A DNA stretch of 64,000 nucleotides, taken from Nostoc sp. TH1S01 (GTDB taxonomy: Bacteria > Cyanobacteriota > Cyanobacteriia > Cyanobacteriales > Nostocaceae). Shown one piece after another: positions 28,901-38,300 of this stretch; within the stretch, counting starts at the first letter, position 1, and each line of letters opens with the position of its first letter. The position numbers were made by a program, and so were the translations under genes. The stretch is taken from contig JAGKSW010000109.1 of the NCBI GenBank assembly GCA_018993265.1, positions 1 through 64,000 of the forward strand. The letters run 5' to 3'. The notes under the pieces were generated by a model that was not told the DNA's origin, made no database searches, and worked only from the letters and a program-made list of their open reading frames with translations.

Positions 28901-31900
28901 TTTATCTTCTGTCCTGGGTACAATAGGTGGTGCATGAAGTTCTAAATTCTGTTGTTGCAATTGCCCAATTGATTGAGCTAATTCGGCAACTGTACCGGCA
29001 GTAAATAAGTCACGCAATGGTAGTTCTACTTTGAAAATGTTGCGGATGCGTGAAACCAGTTGTGTTGCTAATAGTGAATGTCCGCCCAATTCAAAGAAAT
29101 TATCATGAATGCCGACTTGCTCTACCTTGAGGATTTGCGCCCAAATTTGCACCAGTATTTCTTCATTAGCTGTACGTGGGGCAGCATACTTTTCTGACAG
29201 TGCGCTGTCTAACTCTGGTTTTGGCAAGGCGCGGCGGTCTATTTTGCCGTTGGCAGTCAGGGGTAAGGATTCTAGTAGTACCAAAGCACTTGGTATCATG
29301 TACTCTGGTAGCTTTGCTTTGAGAAAGGAGCGCAGTTGGTTGGTAGTGAGCGATTCATCACTCTTGACTACATAAGCAACTAAACGTTTGTCCCCCGGTT
29401 CATCCTCTCGTACTATCACCACGCTTTCCCACACTTGTGGATGAGTTGCCAATGCTGCTTCAATTTCTCCCAACTCAATGCGGAAGCCTCGAATTTTGAC
29501 TTGGTTATCGATGCGTCCTAAATACTCTAACTCGCCATTGGGCAAATACCGCGCTTTATCCCCGGTTTTATATAGTCGCGCTTGGGGATTTTGGCTAAAA
29601 GGATGAGAGATAAATCGTTGTTGTGTCAGTTGGGGACGATTGAGGTAGCCATTTGTTACCCCAGCACCACCAACATACATCTCGCCCCCGACACCAATTG
29701 GCACTGGCTTTTGATATTCATCCAGCACATACACCTGTAAATCGGGTATGGGACGACCGATGACACTGGCCGGACTTTGCAAATCTGCCTTGCTTAACGG
29801 ACGATAGGTAACGTGTACGGTAGTTTCTGTAATTCCGTACATATTCACCAGTTGGGGCTGCTGGTCGCCGTGTCGCTCAAACCAAGGCTGTAAACTGTTG
29901 ATTTCTAAGGCTTCGCCACCGAAGATGACAAAGCGTAAGTTTAACTCGCCAGCAGTTGTCATTGATTGTTCGACTTGAATTAACTGGCGGAAGGCGGAAG
30001 GAGTTTGATTGAGAACGGTGACTTTTTCTTGAGCTAATAACTGATAGAAAGATTCAGGCGATCGCGTCACTAAATACGGTACTACTATTAGTCTTCCACC
30101 GTACAACAATGCACCCCAAATTTCCCAAACAGAAAAGTCGAAGGCGTAAGAGTGGAATAATGTCCATACGTCATCACAATTAAATTGATACCAAGCGTCT
30201 GTTGCTGCAAACAGACGAACTACATTCTTGTGATTGACTAAAACACCTTTAGGCTTACCTGTGGAACCTGATGTGTAGATGACATAAGCCAGTTTATCGG
30301 GTGTTGCTGTGTTTTGGGGGTTTGAGAAGCTGTTTTGAGCTATTTTTTCCCAATCGGTATCTAAGCAGATGACACGCGCTTGATGTTGGGGCAGAGACTC
30401 TAATAATTGCTGTTGGGTAAGTAGTACACTTACTTGAGCATCTTCTAGCGTAAAGGCTAAACGCTCTTGGGGATAGTCTGGGTCAAGTGGCACATAAGCC
30501 CCACCTGCCTTGAGAATACCAAGTATGCCCACAATCATATCTAGTGAGCGTTCTACACATAAACCAACTAGTACGTCGGCTTCAACACCCAAGGAACGCA
30601 AATAATGAGCCAATTGATTAGCGCGAGTATTCAACTGCTGGTAAGTAAGTGGTTGATTTTCAAACGCAACTGCGACAGCATCAGGTGTACGTTTAACCTG
30701 TTCCTCAAATAGCTGATGGATACACTTATCAGAGGAATAGTCTACTTGAGTGTTATTCCATTCCACCAACAATTGATGACGTTCTGCAACTGTCAACAGT
30801 GGTAGTTCTGCAATTCGCACTTTGGGATTGGCAACAATTGCTTGGAGTAAAGTTTGAAAATTTTGGGCTAGGCGAGTAATTGTCTCCGCATCAAATAAAT
30901 CAGCACTGTAATTCCAAACACCCTCCAAGCTTCCCGATACTTCCCAGTAGTTCACTTCTAGGTCAAACCTAACCATTTCATCAAATGGCAAGGAAATTTT
31001 TTGAGTAGTTAAGCCCGGTAAATCCCAAAAAGACTGTGAGGCACTTTGGAGGGAAAACATTACCTGTACCAGAGGATTACGACTCAAATCTCGCTCTGGC
31101 TGAAGCTTTTCAACCAACATTTCAAAGGGCAAGTCTTGATGAGTGTATGCTGACAAAGTTGTCTGCCGTACTTGCGCTAAGAAGTCAGTAAAGCTAGGAT
31201 TTCCAGAAAGATCGCCCCTTAATGCTAGGGTGTTAGCAAAAAAACCTATTAGCTGCTCGACGCTTTTGTTGTTGCGGTTAGCGATCGGAGTGCCAACAAC
31301 AATATCTAATTGATTACTATAACGAGAAATTAATACTAAAAAAGCTGCCAATAGAGTCATAAATAAAGTTGCGTCTGACTCTTGGCTCAATTGCTTGAGG
31401 CGTTGCGTGAGGTTGCTATCTAGTTGAAAACGCTCAACTCCACCCCGGAAGGTCTGAACTGGGGGACGTGGTTTATCAGTAGGCAGTTCTAGTGCAACTG
31501 GGGCATCAGCTAATTTTTGCTCCCAGAAATTCATTTGGCGTTCTAAAACTTCGCCTGTCAACCACTGGCGTTGCCAAACGGCAAAATCAGCATATTGGAT
31601 GGGTAATTCTGATAATGGATTGGGTAATCCTTGAGTGAAAGCTATATATAGTTGAGATAATTCATTTTTGAAGATGTTTAAAGACCAGCCATCATAGATG
31701 ATGTGGTGCATCTTCGATATCAGTACATACTCTTGGTCACTCAGTTGGAGTAGAGTGAACTGTACTAATGGCCCAACCGCCAGATCGAAGGGCTGAGATG
31801 CAAAAGACTGCGCTATTTTTTGAATGCGATCGCTTTTCTCTTGGGTTGACAATCCCTGCAAGTCATGTATTGGCAAAGTTAAGGCAGTTGGGGGAGCGAT

Positions 31901-32332
31901 CGCCTGGACAGGTTGCCCGTCTACTGTCGGAAAAGTCGTTCTCCAGATTTCATGGCGGCGGATAATTTCACTAAGGCTCTGTTCCAGTGCAACTATATTC
32001 AGTGAGCCATTTAGCCTTTGGAAATCTAGCAAATTATAAGAACGAGTATCTGGTGATAAATGGTGTAGAAACCAGAGTCGCTGTTGAGCAAAAGACAGTG
32101 GTAACACGCCATCCCGTGATACTTTTTGAATGGGTGACTGATGAGATGTTTTAACCTGCTTTGCTTGCTGTAAAAATAGGATAATTTCTGCTTTTCGTGC
32201 AGCTATTTCCTGACGTAGCGCGGGAGTTAAGACACCTTCTGGTGCATGACAGCGCAAGCGATCGCCATCTACATCTATTTCTATACTTAAATTTGTCAGG
32301 TGACGAACAAATTCAACAATGCTCTTAGTCAT
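13931..32332 (-). CDS. Five-module non-ribosomal peptide synthetase with epimerase and thioesterase
   Basis: About 6,130 residues. The ATG at 32332 stands 2 nt after the upstream NRPS stop with GGAG before it. An in-frame TTG at 32338 overlaps that stop. Residues 1-60 resemble a TubC-type docking domain. Then, with approximate residue numbers of key motifs: C (HHxxxDG 213), A (691), T (1086); C (1283), A (1759), T (2141); C (2338), A (2812), T with GGDS (3192), E (HHLVIDG 3378); C of D-accepting type (3862), A (4334), T (4730); C (4939), A (5414), T (5808); thioesterase GHSFGG (5936). Specificity codes read by eye: DFWNIGMVHK (Thr), DAWFLGNVVK (Leu), DLFNNALTYK (Ala), DFWNIGMIHK (Thr-like), DPENPGAITK (unassigned). 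Predicted addition: Thr-Leu-D-Ala-Thr-X, then release, plausibly by closure on a Thr hydroxyl. Confidence 0.92.
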   Translation of the reverse strand: MTKSIVEFVRHLTNLSIEIDVDGDRLRCHAPEGVLTPALRQEIAARKAEIILFLQQAKQVKTSHQSPIQKVSRDGVLPLSFAQQRLWFLHHLSPDTRSYNLLDFQRLNGSLNIVALEQSLSEIIRRHEIWRTTFPTVDGQPVQAIAPPTALTLPIHDLQGLSTQEKSDRIQKIAQSFASQPFDLAVGPLVQFTLLQLSDQEYVLISKMHHIIYDGWSLNIFKNELSQLYIAFTQGLPNPLSELPIQYADFAVWQRQWLTGEVLERQMNFWEQKLADAPVALELPTDKPRPPVQTFRGGVERFQLDSNLTQRLKQLSQESDATLFMTLLAAFLVLISRYSNQLDIVVGTPIANRNNKSVEQLIGFFANTLALRGDLSGNPSFTDFLAQVRQTTLSAYTHQDLPFEMLVEKLQPERDLSRNPLVQVMFSLQSASQSFWDLPGLTTQKISLPFDEMVRFDLEVNYWEVSGSLEGVWNYSADLFDAETITRLAQNFQTLLQAIVANPKVRIAELPLLTVAERHQLLVEWNNTQVDYSSDKCIHQLFEEQVKRTPDAVAVAFENQPLTYQQLNTRANQLAHYLRSLGVEADVLVGLCVERSLDMIVGILGILKAGGAYVPLDPDYPQERLAFTLEDAQVSVLLTQQQLLESLPQHQARVICLDTDWEKIAQNSFSNPQNTATPDKLAYVIYTSGSTGKPKGVLVNHKNVVRLFAATDAWYQFNCDDVWTLFHSYAFDFSVWEIWGALLYGGRLIVVPYLVTRSPESFYQLLAQEKVTVLNQTPSAFRQLIQVEQSMTTAGELNLRFVIFGGEALEINSLQPWFERHGDQQPQLVNMYGITETTVHVTYRPLSKADLQSPASVIGRPIPDLQVYVLDEYQKPVPIGVGGEMYVGGAGVTNGYLNRPQLTQQRFISHPFSQNPQARLYKTGDKARYLPNGELEYLGRIDNQVKIRGFRIELGEIEAALATHPQVWESVVIVREDEPGDKRLVAYVVKSDESLTTNQLRSFLKAKLPEYMIPSALVLLESLPLTANGKIDRRALPKPELDSALSEKYAAPRTANEEILVQIWAQILKVEQVGIHDNFFELGGHSLLATQLVSRIRNIFKVELPLRDLFTAGTVAELAQSIGQLQQQNLELHAPPIVPRTEDKELPLSFAQQRLWFLDQLQPNSSFYNIPVALRLLGTLNQAALEQSLIEIIHRHEALRTNFVVIDGQPTQVIKQQTNWTVCVVELQHLPNSQRELAIQQLARQESTKPFDLVQGALVKATLVVLSETEHVLLLCMHHIVSDGWSIGVLIEELAALYNAYSMGQPSPLAPLTVQYADFALWQRQWLQGNVLQSQLNYWEQQLADAPTLLPLPTDRPRPAVQTFSGAYQEFPLSAQLTNRLVKLSQEQGTTFFMTLLAAFDTLLYRYTGQEDILVGSPIANRDRSEIEGLIGFFVNTLVMRTDLKGNPSFSELLTRVRDMAMQAYTHQDLPFEILLEALQPERDLSYTPLFQVMFSLQNTSISELELTGLTVNHLKVEGITAKFDLTLLMQQTSTGLVGVWEYNTDLFDASTIERMTGHFVTLLEGIVTNPEEKISQLPLLTPSEQQQLLVEWNNTQTDYPGNKCIHQLFEEQVQRTPDAVAVVFGDRQITYHQLNCRANQLAHYLKSLGVETDVLVGICVERSIEMVVGLLAILKAGGAYLPLDPEYPTERLRFMLEDAQVRVLLTQQLLVDRLAQQKAQIVCLDTDALVISQFSQNNLIPETQATNLAYVIYTSGSTGQPKGVLIAHQGLLNLVFWHQQAFKVTSLDKATQLAGTAFDAAVWELWPYLTAGASIYLVEPRLLSSLENLRDWLIANEITVSFLPTPLAEELLSLAWPTEGLALRTMLTGGDKLHQYPSDLIPFQVVNNYGPTENTVVTTSGLVVAKKEQEQISPNIGKAIANTQVYILDRHLQPVPVGVPGELHIGGVGLARGYLNRDELTAERFINNPLGTGRLYKTGDLARYLSDGNIEYLGRIDNQVKIRGFRIELGEIEAALSQNDYVQASCVIPREDTRGEQRLVAYIVPQQGFTPSISELRQYLKAKLPDYMVPNNLVILESLPLTPNGKLDRRALPAPDLYNEDKYVAPRTPVEEILAQIWAQVLKLEAVGIHDNFFELGGHSLLATQLLSRIRNIFKVELPLRELFAAPTIDQLAHLIGQLQQQNLELTSPPILRRAKDAELPLSFAQTRLWFLDQFEPNTALYNIPLALHLVGTLNQTALEQSLIEIIHRHEALRTNFIAVDGQPTQVIEIQTNWNVSVVDLQHLSTVEQEIAAQQLAQQQAYQPFELATQALVRATLIVLSQTEHIFLVCMHHIVSDGWSMGVFVQELASLYNAYSQGQPTSLTPLPIQYADFALWQRQWLQGDVLQNQLDYWQKQLADAPTLLALPTDRPRPAVQTFSGAYQKFALSGELTQKLKKLSQEQGCTVFMTLLAAYDTLLYRYTGQEDILVGSPIANRDRSELEGLIGFFVNTLVLRTNVSGNLSFSELLGRVRAMAMEAYSHQDLPFEMLVEALQPERDLSHAPLFQVMFVLENEPTSQLELAGLNVSPLVLESATAKFDLTLGMENTATGLVGAWEYNTDLFDASTIERLTGHFVTLLEGIVANPQEKICQLPLLTTTEQQQLLVEWNDTQADYPGDKCIHQLFEEQVERTPNAVALVFEGEQLTYQQLNTRADELARHLRSLGVKPDVLVGICVERSIEMVVGLLGIFKAGGAYVPLDPEYPTERLRFMLEDAQVPVLLTQQHLIEKLPEHKAHIVYLDTDAYKFDQASEIPKVSEVKASNLAYVLYTSGSTGRPKAVAIEHHSPVALVSWAKGVFTKEELAGVLASTSICFDLSVFELFVTLSVGGKVILAQNALHLPTMSAANQVTLINTVPSAIAQLIRDDNLPQQVCTVNLAGEPLQNQLVQQIYQRSRVKRVFNLYGPSEDTTYSTFSLIEQGATTSPTIGRPISNTQVYILDQYLQPVPVGVPGELHIGGAGLARGYLNRPELTQEKFIPNPFDAGRLYKTGDLVRYLPNGNIEYLGRIDNQVKIRGFRIELGEIEAVLSQHSDLQASCIIAREDSPGEKRLVAYVVTKQGCELSISQLRSFLSGQLPQYMVPHTFVILGSLPLTPNGKIDRRVLPEPNSVELLADSFVVPRNQIEEILTQIWAEVLRVEKVGINDNFFELGGDSILSIQILAKAKQAGLQLSLKQLFGNQTIAQLAAVAGTIEAIAVEQGLVTGTLPLTPIQHWFFEQNLSQPHHFNQSFLISVPSDLKAELLKQALQQLLIHHDALRLRFTQSESTWQQIYSTPNDSVAFSYIDLSTLPESEQQAAIEAQAASLQASLNLSENLVQVAFFHLGIDKRARLLIIIHHLVIDGVSWRILLEDLQTAYQQLAQGQVIKLPAKTTSFKDWSEKLTQYAQSETLKSEVAYWLNNSRFAVPSIPVDYIRGANTVASANTVLVYLNEAETRALLQDVPKAYNTQINDVLLTALALVLSKWTQSSSVLFNLEGHGREDIVDGVDLSRTVGWFTTIFPVLMEVGATDNLGNALKSVKEQLRAIPNKGIGYGLLRYLCQNAEIATTLQAFPQAQISFNYLGQFDQVLNTSAWMQLANESAGVEHSLDNNRAHLLDISSIITGERLQINWIYSKNVHQHKTIENLAQEFVKTLQELIAHCLDPQNGGYTPSDFPLVKLDQRKLDQLLVRPALKQGVQTNWHNIEDIYPLSPMQQGMLFESLYAPDSGVYFEQVICTLTGNLDVTAFEKAWQQVVAKHSILRTGFVWQQLTQPLQVVYRQVKVTVEVYNWQELSVQEQQQQLELFLKSQRQQGFQLSVAPLMRLHLIQLSTDSYQFVWSHHHLLLDGWSLPLVFKDLLYFYQAISQGESLHYQSATNYRNYIAWLQKQDLALAEKFWRQKLQGFTVPTPLIVDKLLPNQENGNVSYSEQQIQLTVPVTAAVGSFVRQHQLTISNLVQAAWAILLCRYSQETDVVFGTAVSGRPPSLVGIESMVGLFINTLPVRVQVSADTQVLDLLKDLQAQQVESEQYSYSSLAEIQGISEVPRGMSLFESIVVFENYPVDATMPSHNYGFNLDNIHGIEQTNYPLTLVAIAREQLLVKISYDTSRFDDGAIARMLGHFQTLLEGIIANPEQHLAQLPLLTPSEQQQLIFEWNDTSLDYPVDKCIHQLFEEQVERTPNAVAVVYENKQLTYWELNCRANQLAHYLRSLGVGADVLVGLCVERSIEMVVGLLGILKAGGAYVPLDPTYPQERLAYMLNDSQVQVLLSQEKLLAGLPEHGARVVCLDTNWENICTESKDNPISDLTIDNLAYVIYTSGSTGQPKGTLVNHKNVTRLFAATDAWYKFNSDDVWTMFHSYAFDFSVWEIWGALLYGGRLVVVPYLVTRSPESFYHLLCQEQVTVLNQTPSAFRQLIQAEQSMATADDLNLRLVIFGGEALELKSLQPWFERHGDTRPQLVNMYGITETTIHVTYRPLSKADLHSTASVIGCPIPDLQVYVLDEHQKPVPIGVGGEMYVGGAGVTNGYLNRLELTQQRFISDPFSKNPQARLYKTGDKARYLPNGELEYLGRIDNQVKIRGFRIELGEIEAALATHPDVWECVVVVREDEPGDKRLVAYVVPQAEQSLTTAQLRRFLSSQLPSYMVPSAFVQLASLPLTANGKVDRRALPTPDSARPELEDVFVAPSTREEKILAAIWAKVLGVEQVGINDNYFALGGDSIRSIQVLSEAKEQGLSISLAQLFQHQTITQLVQELKTQEQNLTQLSSTQPFSPIAIADKERLPDGVEDAYPLAMLQMGMLYHSEYKKDSALYHEISSFHLKTHLDVRLLQVAVQDLVNHHAVLRTSFDLSNFSIPLQLVHQQVELPLQVEDWCHLNHSQQEEALTTWFEAEKKRHFDWTQAPLLRFFVHRRTQETFNLTLSCHHAILDGWSVSSMMTELFSRYLSLLGEQANYVSLPLSIAYRDFVALEQQAIASSSTQQYWNEKLQDSTFTKIPRWSSVPTNTNVSEVGVQDVTLSPQISESLKQLAQSAEVPLKSVLLAAHLRVLSLLGGQSDVLTGLVANGRPEQSDGERVLGLFLNTLPFRLELTGGRWIDLVQQVFAAERERLPHRRYPLAEIQRNLGGEPLFETAFNFVHFHVYQQVLELDNLQLLGVKFFEQTNFTFAAQFSVNPRSSEVELRLQYDALKLCPEQINRIGEYYLNALAAMANQPQERYELHSLLSEQEQQQLLVEWNHTHTDYSQVKCIHELFAAQVERTPDAVAVVCDNQQLTYQQLNCRANQLAHYLRSLGVGADVLVGLCVERSLEMLVGLLGILKSGGACVPLDPEYPQERLSFMLEDAQVVVLTTQQHLVERLPENRANVVCLDTDRHLISKYSQDNPISGVQKANLAYVIYTSGSTGRPKGVMVSHGAIANHCCITQEVYGLVPSDRVLQFTSINFDPSWEQIFTTLTVGATLLLRGSDVWTPTKLHQIISDFGLTVVNLPTAYWQQLTQEWATTQVTNENSQLRLMPVGGEAMLPEYVALWQQLPMSDVRLLNAYGPTEATITATLFEIPPQFGEDTNLTTVPIGRPLINKTVYILDSHLQPVPVGVPGELHIGGNCLAQGYLNRPELTNEKFIPNPFSADRNSRLYKTGDLARYLPDGNIEYLGRIDNQVKVRGFRIELGEIEAVLSQHNDVQLCCVIVREDIPGDKSLVAYIVPQKEASPTNNELRQFLKTKLPEYMIPNAFVFLKALPLTTHSKIDRRALPAPSSTSNSDSFVAPRNHLELQLTQLWLKILKIDKVGVQDNFFDLGGHSLVALYLMAQIKQQFGKDISLATFLQNPTIEQLATIVQKDLDYSNESCLVAIQPNGSQPPLFCLPGAGGTPFYLYNLARCLGEDQPFYSFQANSFADITQVEDIATQYIQALQDIQPQGPYFLAGHSFGGKIAFEMAQQLLHKGHEVALVAILDSTAPFYQEKPIGFDWDDARWLAEFARSIERFLAKNLDISDDILQSLVWEEQLKYVLQRLKMVDILPPDADITQLNNLVQVLKTNSLMNYVPQQVYPTRITLLRSSETSVEEPIGELPSEILQDSAWGWNKFSAAPVDVQFVPGNHTTMMTQPHVQVLAERLKALIEQANI

Positions 32333-32334
32333 GC

Positions 32335-35300
32335 TCAAAACTCCACTATTTCGCTACTGACTTCTTTAGTCGATAAATTTTGTGTTACCAAATCTACTAC
32401 TTCTATGTATGCTGCTATCCCCGCTACAGTGGGGGACTCAAACATAATCTGTATAGATAAATCAAGTCCAAAAGTTGAGTTGATCTCTGACAGGACTTGG
32501 GTAGCTAGTAGAGAATGTCCCCCTAGTTCAAAGAAGTTATCGTTAACGCCAATGCGTTCAACTCCCAGAACTTGACTCCAGATTTGAGCAAGTTGAGCTT
32601 CAATAGGCGATCGCGGTAATACAAAGCCAGTAGAAAGGTTTCTAGTTGCTGTATCAGGTGTTGGCAAAGCGCGCCGATCAATCTTGCCATTGGGGGTTAA
32701 GGGCAGTGCATTGAGAACAACAAAAGCTTGCGGAACCATGTAATCAGGTAGCTTCTGTTGGATATATTCTCGGACTTGCGGCACTAGTTTTTGGACTAGC
32801 TTGCCGTATAGAGGATTGTTAGTGTATTCAGTCCAGGGTTTGGTTGTGATGGCTGAACTATCCCAGAAAGCAGGAGGCAGGGGAGATTTCTTTTCTGCTT
32901 TTTCATCGCGACAGAATACCACATCATAACAACCATCTTGGCTACTCTCCCACCAACTGAGGTGGACGGTATAACCTAGTTGCTGCCCCAACTGGTAAAA
33001 CTGCTCTGGATTTACCCCAGCTGTTGGCTGTTGTGCTAAGAATTGTCGCAGTTGCCCTACTGTTTCTACCGCCGGGGGATTTTCTAACCATTGCCAAATC
33101 TGCAATGCTTGCTGTAATCGTTGATTTGGTACACGCCTAATTCCCAACAGTTCTGGCTGCTCTTTGTGTAGTTGATGTTGAATTTGTGAAAACGAGAGCT
33201 TGTCTAGTTGCCAATTTAACCAAGGAACTACTCTGGCTTGAACACTAGTACCAACATGGAGGGTGACATCATAGCGGAATTGGGTTAGCTCATTTTGCGC
33301 GTAACCGCGTTTTGGTTGAATCTCTACCCAACCAATCTGGGGAAAACGTGTCTGAAGGGCAATAAAGAAGCCCGGATCGATGACTAATTCTTCTTCGGCA
33401 GCCATGCTCTGATTTGCTTGCTGCTGCCATTGCTCAATAGTTCTCTCATCAGCAGCTTGGAAAAATTGCACGGCTGTATGGTATTGCTCTAGCAACGGTA
33501 AGCTGCGGACATCACCCACGAAGATTTTAGCTTGAGGAGCGATCGCCTTCATTGCCCCTTCTATCACCTGTAACAGATACTCAACGCTGGGGAAATATTG
33601 GATAATTGAGTTCAAAATTACAGTGTCGAAGTTTCCTTGCGGGATGCCGTCAAAGTTATCTGCTAGTTGATGCAGTAGCCGTACATGATCTAAACCCTCA
33701 AGATTACTGCATATCTGCTCAACGTGCTGGATGGCGGCAATGGAATAATCAGTTCCCCAATACTGTTGGCAGTTCGGAGCAAGGCGAGATAGCAGTAACC
33801 CTGTCCCACAACCTATTTCTAATACACGCTGGGGAACGTTAGCTTTAATTCGGCTCGTTGTACTCTCAACCCACTCCTGCATTTCCCTTTCTGGGATGGG
33901 CTGCTTGGTGTACGAACTGTTCCAACCAGCAATATTAAATGTCAGATCATCTGTAGTTTGATTTTGGCTGTAGAGTTGTTCATAGAGAGTTTGCCAATCA
34001 CTAACATACTCACTCTGCCATTGAACAACTTCTCCTGGTAAGGTTTGACGATGCAGTACAGGCACTAAGTAAGCTACTAGACGTTTATCGCCAGGGGTAT
34101 CTTCTCTTACTACTACAACACTTTCTTGCAGCAAGGGGTGTTGATTCAGTACAGTTTCAATTTCTCCCAATTCGATACGGAAACCGCGAATCTTAACCTG
34201 ATAATCAATCCGGCCAAGAAATTCAATATTTCCATCACTCAAATAACGTGCCTTATCCCCAGTTTTATACAATTTTGAATTGTCAAAGTGACTGGGAATG
34301 AATTTTTGGACAGTTAACTTTGGTTGATTGAGATATTCTTTGGCTAGACCATCACCGCCGATATAAATTTCTCCTGGTACACCAACGCCTACTGGTTGTA
34401 GTTGGGGATCTAATAAATAGATTTGTGTGTTAGCAATTGGTCGCCCGATAGGGATAGTTGTAGCGTCTTCAGAAACATTTTCTACTAAGTGCCAGGAACT
34501 AAATGTAGTATTCTCTGTAGGCCCGTAAACATGGAGTAATCGCTGCGGCGCACCATTTTTTAATACTTCTTTGACCCATTTAACATCAACTGCTTCGCCA
34601 CCAAATAGAAGATGCTTGAGGGAGCCAAAAGCATAGGGGACTTCTTGCGCGATTTGATTGAACAAGGCAGTCGTTAAGAATAAAACGGTAATACCTTGCG
34701 ATCGCAGAAAACTTGTAAACTCTCTAGGAGAAAGTGCCAACTCTTTACTTACCCCTACTAACCGCGCCCCATTCAGTAACGCACCCCAAATCTCGAAAGT
34801 TGCCGCATCAAAGGCATAATTTGAAGCTTGAGCAATGACATCTGTTGGTTCTATGTTGATGTAGTTGGTATTGATTACCAAGCGGTTAACTGCTCGGTGA
34901 TGAACAGCAACGCCTTTGGGTTTTCCTGTAGAACCTGAAGTGTAGATGACGTAAGCAATATTATCAGGTGTTACTTTTGTTGTCGGGTTTTGTTTACTTT
35001 CTTGAGCGATCGCCTCTGCATCAGTATCAAAGCAGACAACACGCGCTTGGTGTTGAGGCAGAACATCAGCTAACTTCTGTGTTGTCAATAGCAATGATAG
35101 CTGGGTATCTTCTATGATGAAGGCTAAACGTTCTTTAGGATACTCTGTATCTAGAGGCACATAAGCTCCACCTGCCTTGAGAATTGCCAACAATCCGACA
35201 ATTGCAGATACAGAACGTTCGACACAAATACCCACCAGCACGCCCGGTTTTACGCCCAGTTTTTGCAAATAATGTGCTAACTGATTTGCCTGTGCATTCA

Positions 35301-38300
35301 ACTCCTGATAGGTAAGCTTTTGTTCTCCAAATACTACGGCGATCGCATTACTGTTGGGTTCGACTTGGGCTGCAAACAAATCATGGATACATTGGTCACT
35401 GGGATAATCCGTTTGGGTTGTGTTCCACTCTACTAACAATTGCTGTCTTTCTTGTGGTGTTAGTAGAGGTAATTGGCTGACTGGTTGTTCTGGGTTGGCG
35501 ATAATTGCAGTTAATAAATTCTGGAAATGCTGCATCATCCGGGCGATAGTCGCCGCATCAAATAAATCGGTGCTGTAATAGCAAAACCCCTCAAGTCCTT
35601 CGCTAACTTCCCACAGGTGAACTTCTAGGTCAAACCGCACTGCGTCCAGTCCCCAAGGCATTTTTTCAACGCTTAAACCAGGTAGATCCCAAGGGTTAGT
35701 CGGCGCATTCTGAAGGGCAAACATCACTTGCACTAGGGGGTTACGGTCTAGGTTGCGTTCTAGTTGCAGTTGCTCAACTAAAATCTCGAAGGGCAAATCT
35801 TGATGCTCGTAAGCATTTTGAGTCACCTGTCGCACCTGCTCCAGTAAGACTTGCAAGGTCATTTCTGGGGATAAATCGAATCTCAGTGCCAGAGTATTGA
35901 CAAAAAAGCCAATTAACCCTTCTATTTCTTTGCGGTTGCGATTAGCGATCGGGGAGCCAACTACAAGATCCTTTTGACCACTGTAGCGAGACATTAACAC
36001 AACAAATCCCGCTAGTAGCGTCATAAATAGAGTTGTTCCCGACTTGTGGCTCAGTTGTCTAAGTGCAAAAGTTAAGGAAGCATCTAACTGAAACCGCTCT
36101 GTACCGCCTCGAAAAGTCTGGATAGCAGGGCGGGGGCGGTCTGTAGGCAATTCCAGCAAAGGTGGCGCACCCGCTAACTGTTGCTTCCAGTAACTTAACT
36201 GACGTTCTAATACCTCAATTGTCAGCCATTGGCGTTGCCACAAGGTAAAGTCAGCATACTGTACAGGTAACTCTGGTAATTCAACCGCGCTATCTGTGGT
36301 AATGGCTCGATAATGAGCAGAAAGTTCGCGGTTCAAAACACCTATAGACCAACCATCAGAAGCAATATGGTGAATGGCTATCAGTAATATGTACTCGTCA
36401 GATGCAACTTGCCACATCTTAACCCGCAACACAGGGTCTTTAGCCAGATCGAATGGTTTGTAGGCTTCTTTAATTGCTAATTGCTTCGCTTGTTTGGTGG
36501 GGTCTGCCGCATTTTGTAGATCCACCACTGGTAACGTTATGTTGATGTTGGGGTCTATTATTTGTACGGGCTGATCGTTCTTGATTTCAAAGCGAGTCCG
36601 CAGAACTTCATGCCGTTGCACCATCGCCCCAATTGCGCTTTCTAAAGCTTTGATATTGAGGTTCCCTATCAAACGCATCGCAAAAGGCATTGTATAAGCA
36701 CCACTTTCGCCCTCCAACTGATGGAGAAACCACAGGCGTTCCTGCGCCCAAGATAGGGGTATGTCTTTTTTGGAGGAAATTGGTGCGATCGCTGGTAGCT
36801 TCAAACCAGAACCTGTTTGAAGTTCATTTAATATGACTTCACTTAAGGAAGCAACTGTTGGGGATGCAAATAAAGAACGCAACGGTAATGAAATTCCAAA
36901 GGCTTCTGGTAAGCGAGAAATTACTTGTGTAGCTAGTAGGGAATGTCCCCCGATCTCAAAGAAATTATCATGAATGCCTACTTTCTCTAACCGCAGCACT
37001 TGCGACCAAATCAGGGCTAGTTTTTCCTCAATGGGGTTGCGGGGTGCAACAAATTGATCTGCTATCTCGCTAATTAAATCGGGTGCAGGTAATGCGCGAC
37101 GGTTTACCTTACCACTAGGAGTCAAAGGTAAGGCTTCTAGAATCACAAAAGCACTGGGTATCATGTAATCTGGCAATTTGGCTTTCATGAATTGCCGCAG
37201 TTCGCTGCTTGTAGGTATGTCCTCTTTTTGCGGCACTATGTAGGCGACTAACTGCTTCTGCCCTGGAGAATCTTCGCGCACGATGACGGTAGATACTTGC
37301 ACATCATCATGATGATTCAGTAAGGTTTCAATTTCTCCTAATTCTATGCGGAAACCCCGGATTTTTACCTGATTGTCGATGCGTCCCAGGTATTCGATAT
37401 TACCATCTGGTAAATAGCGTGCTAAATCTCCTGTTTTATATAACTTACCTTCTGCCGTCCCATCAAAAGGATTGAGGATAAATTTATCTTCTGTCAACTC
37501 AGGACGGTTAAGGTAGCCTCGTGCTAAGGATACACCACCAATGTACAATTCTCCAGGTACACAAATAGGTACAGGCTGTAAATACTTATCTAGGATATAG
37601 ATTTGTGTGTTACCAATAGGACGACCAATAGGAGGAAGTAACGGCCAAGTGTCCACTGAATCAGACAGTGTAAAAGTAGTGACTACATGGCTTTCTGATG
37701 GCCCATAGTGATTGTGCAAAGTACAATTACTTAGTTTACTTAACCATTGAGAAATAGCCCCAGTAGTCTGCAACTGTTCGCCAGCAGTGATGATTTCTCG
37801 CAGATCGCTATTAACTATTCCACTGCTAACAGCGACTTGGGCTAGTTGTTGTAAGGCTACGAAGGGAACAAATAGTCTCTCAACAGCTTTTTCTTGGAGA
37901 AAATCTAACAACGCTACTGGATCTCGTCGTAGTTCTTCCGTAATTAAGAATAATGTACCTCCTGAATACCAAGTAGAGAACATTTCTTGGAAGGAGACAT
38001 CAAAGCTAATAGGAGCGAATTGCAGCGTTTTTGCTCCGGTAGAAATTGTATTATTTTGCAGTTGCCACAAAATCAAATTGTTAAGAGCAAGCTGATTCAT
38101 AGCAACACCTTTAGGTTTACCTGTAGAACCAGAGGTGTAAATTACATAAGCTAAGTTATTAGCTTGTACATCTGTAATTAGATTATCCTGACTCGACTGA
38201 CAAATATCTTGCCAGTCACTATCTAAACAGACAAGCTGCGCTTGATGCTGAGGCAGTTTTTCGATTAACTGCTGTTGAGTCAATAGTATCGATACTTGAG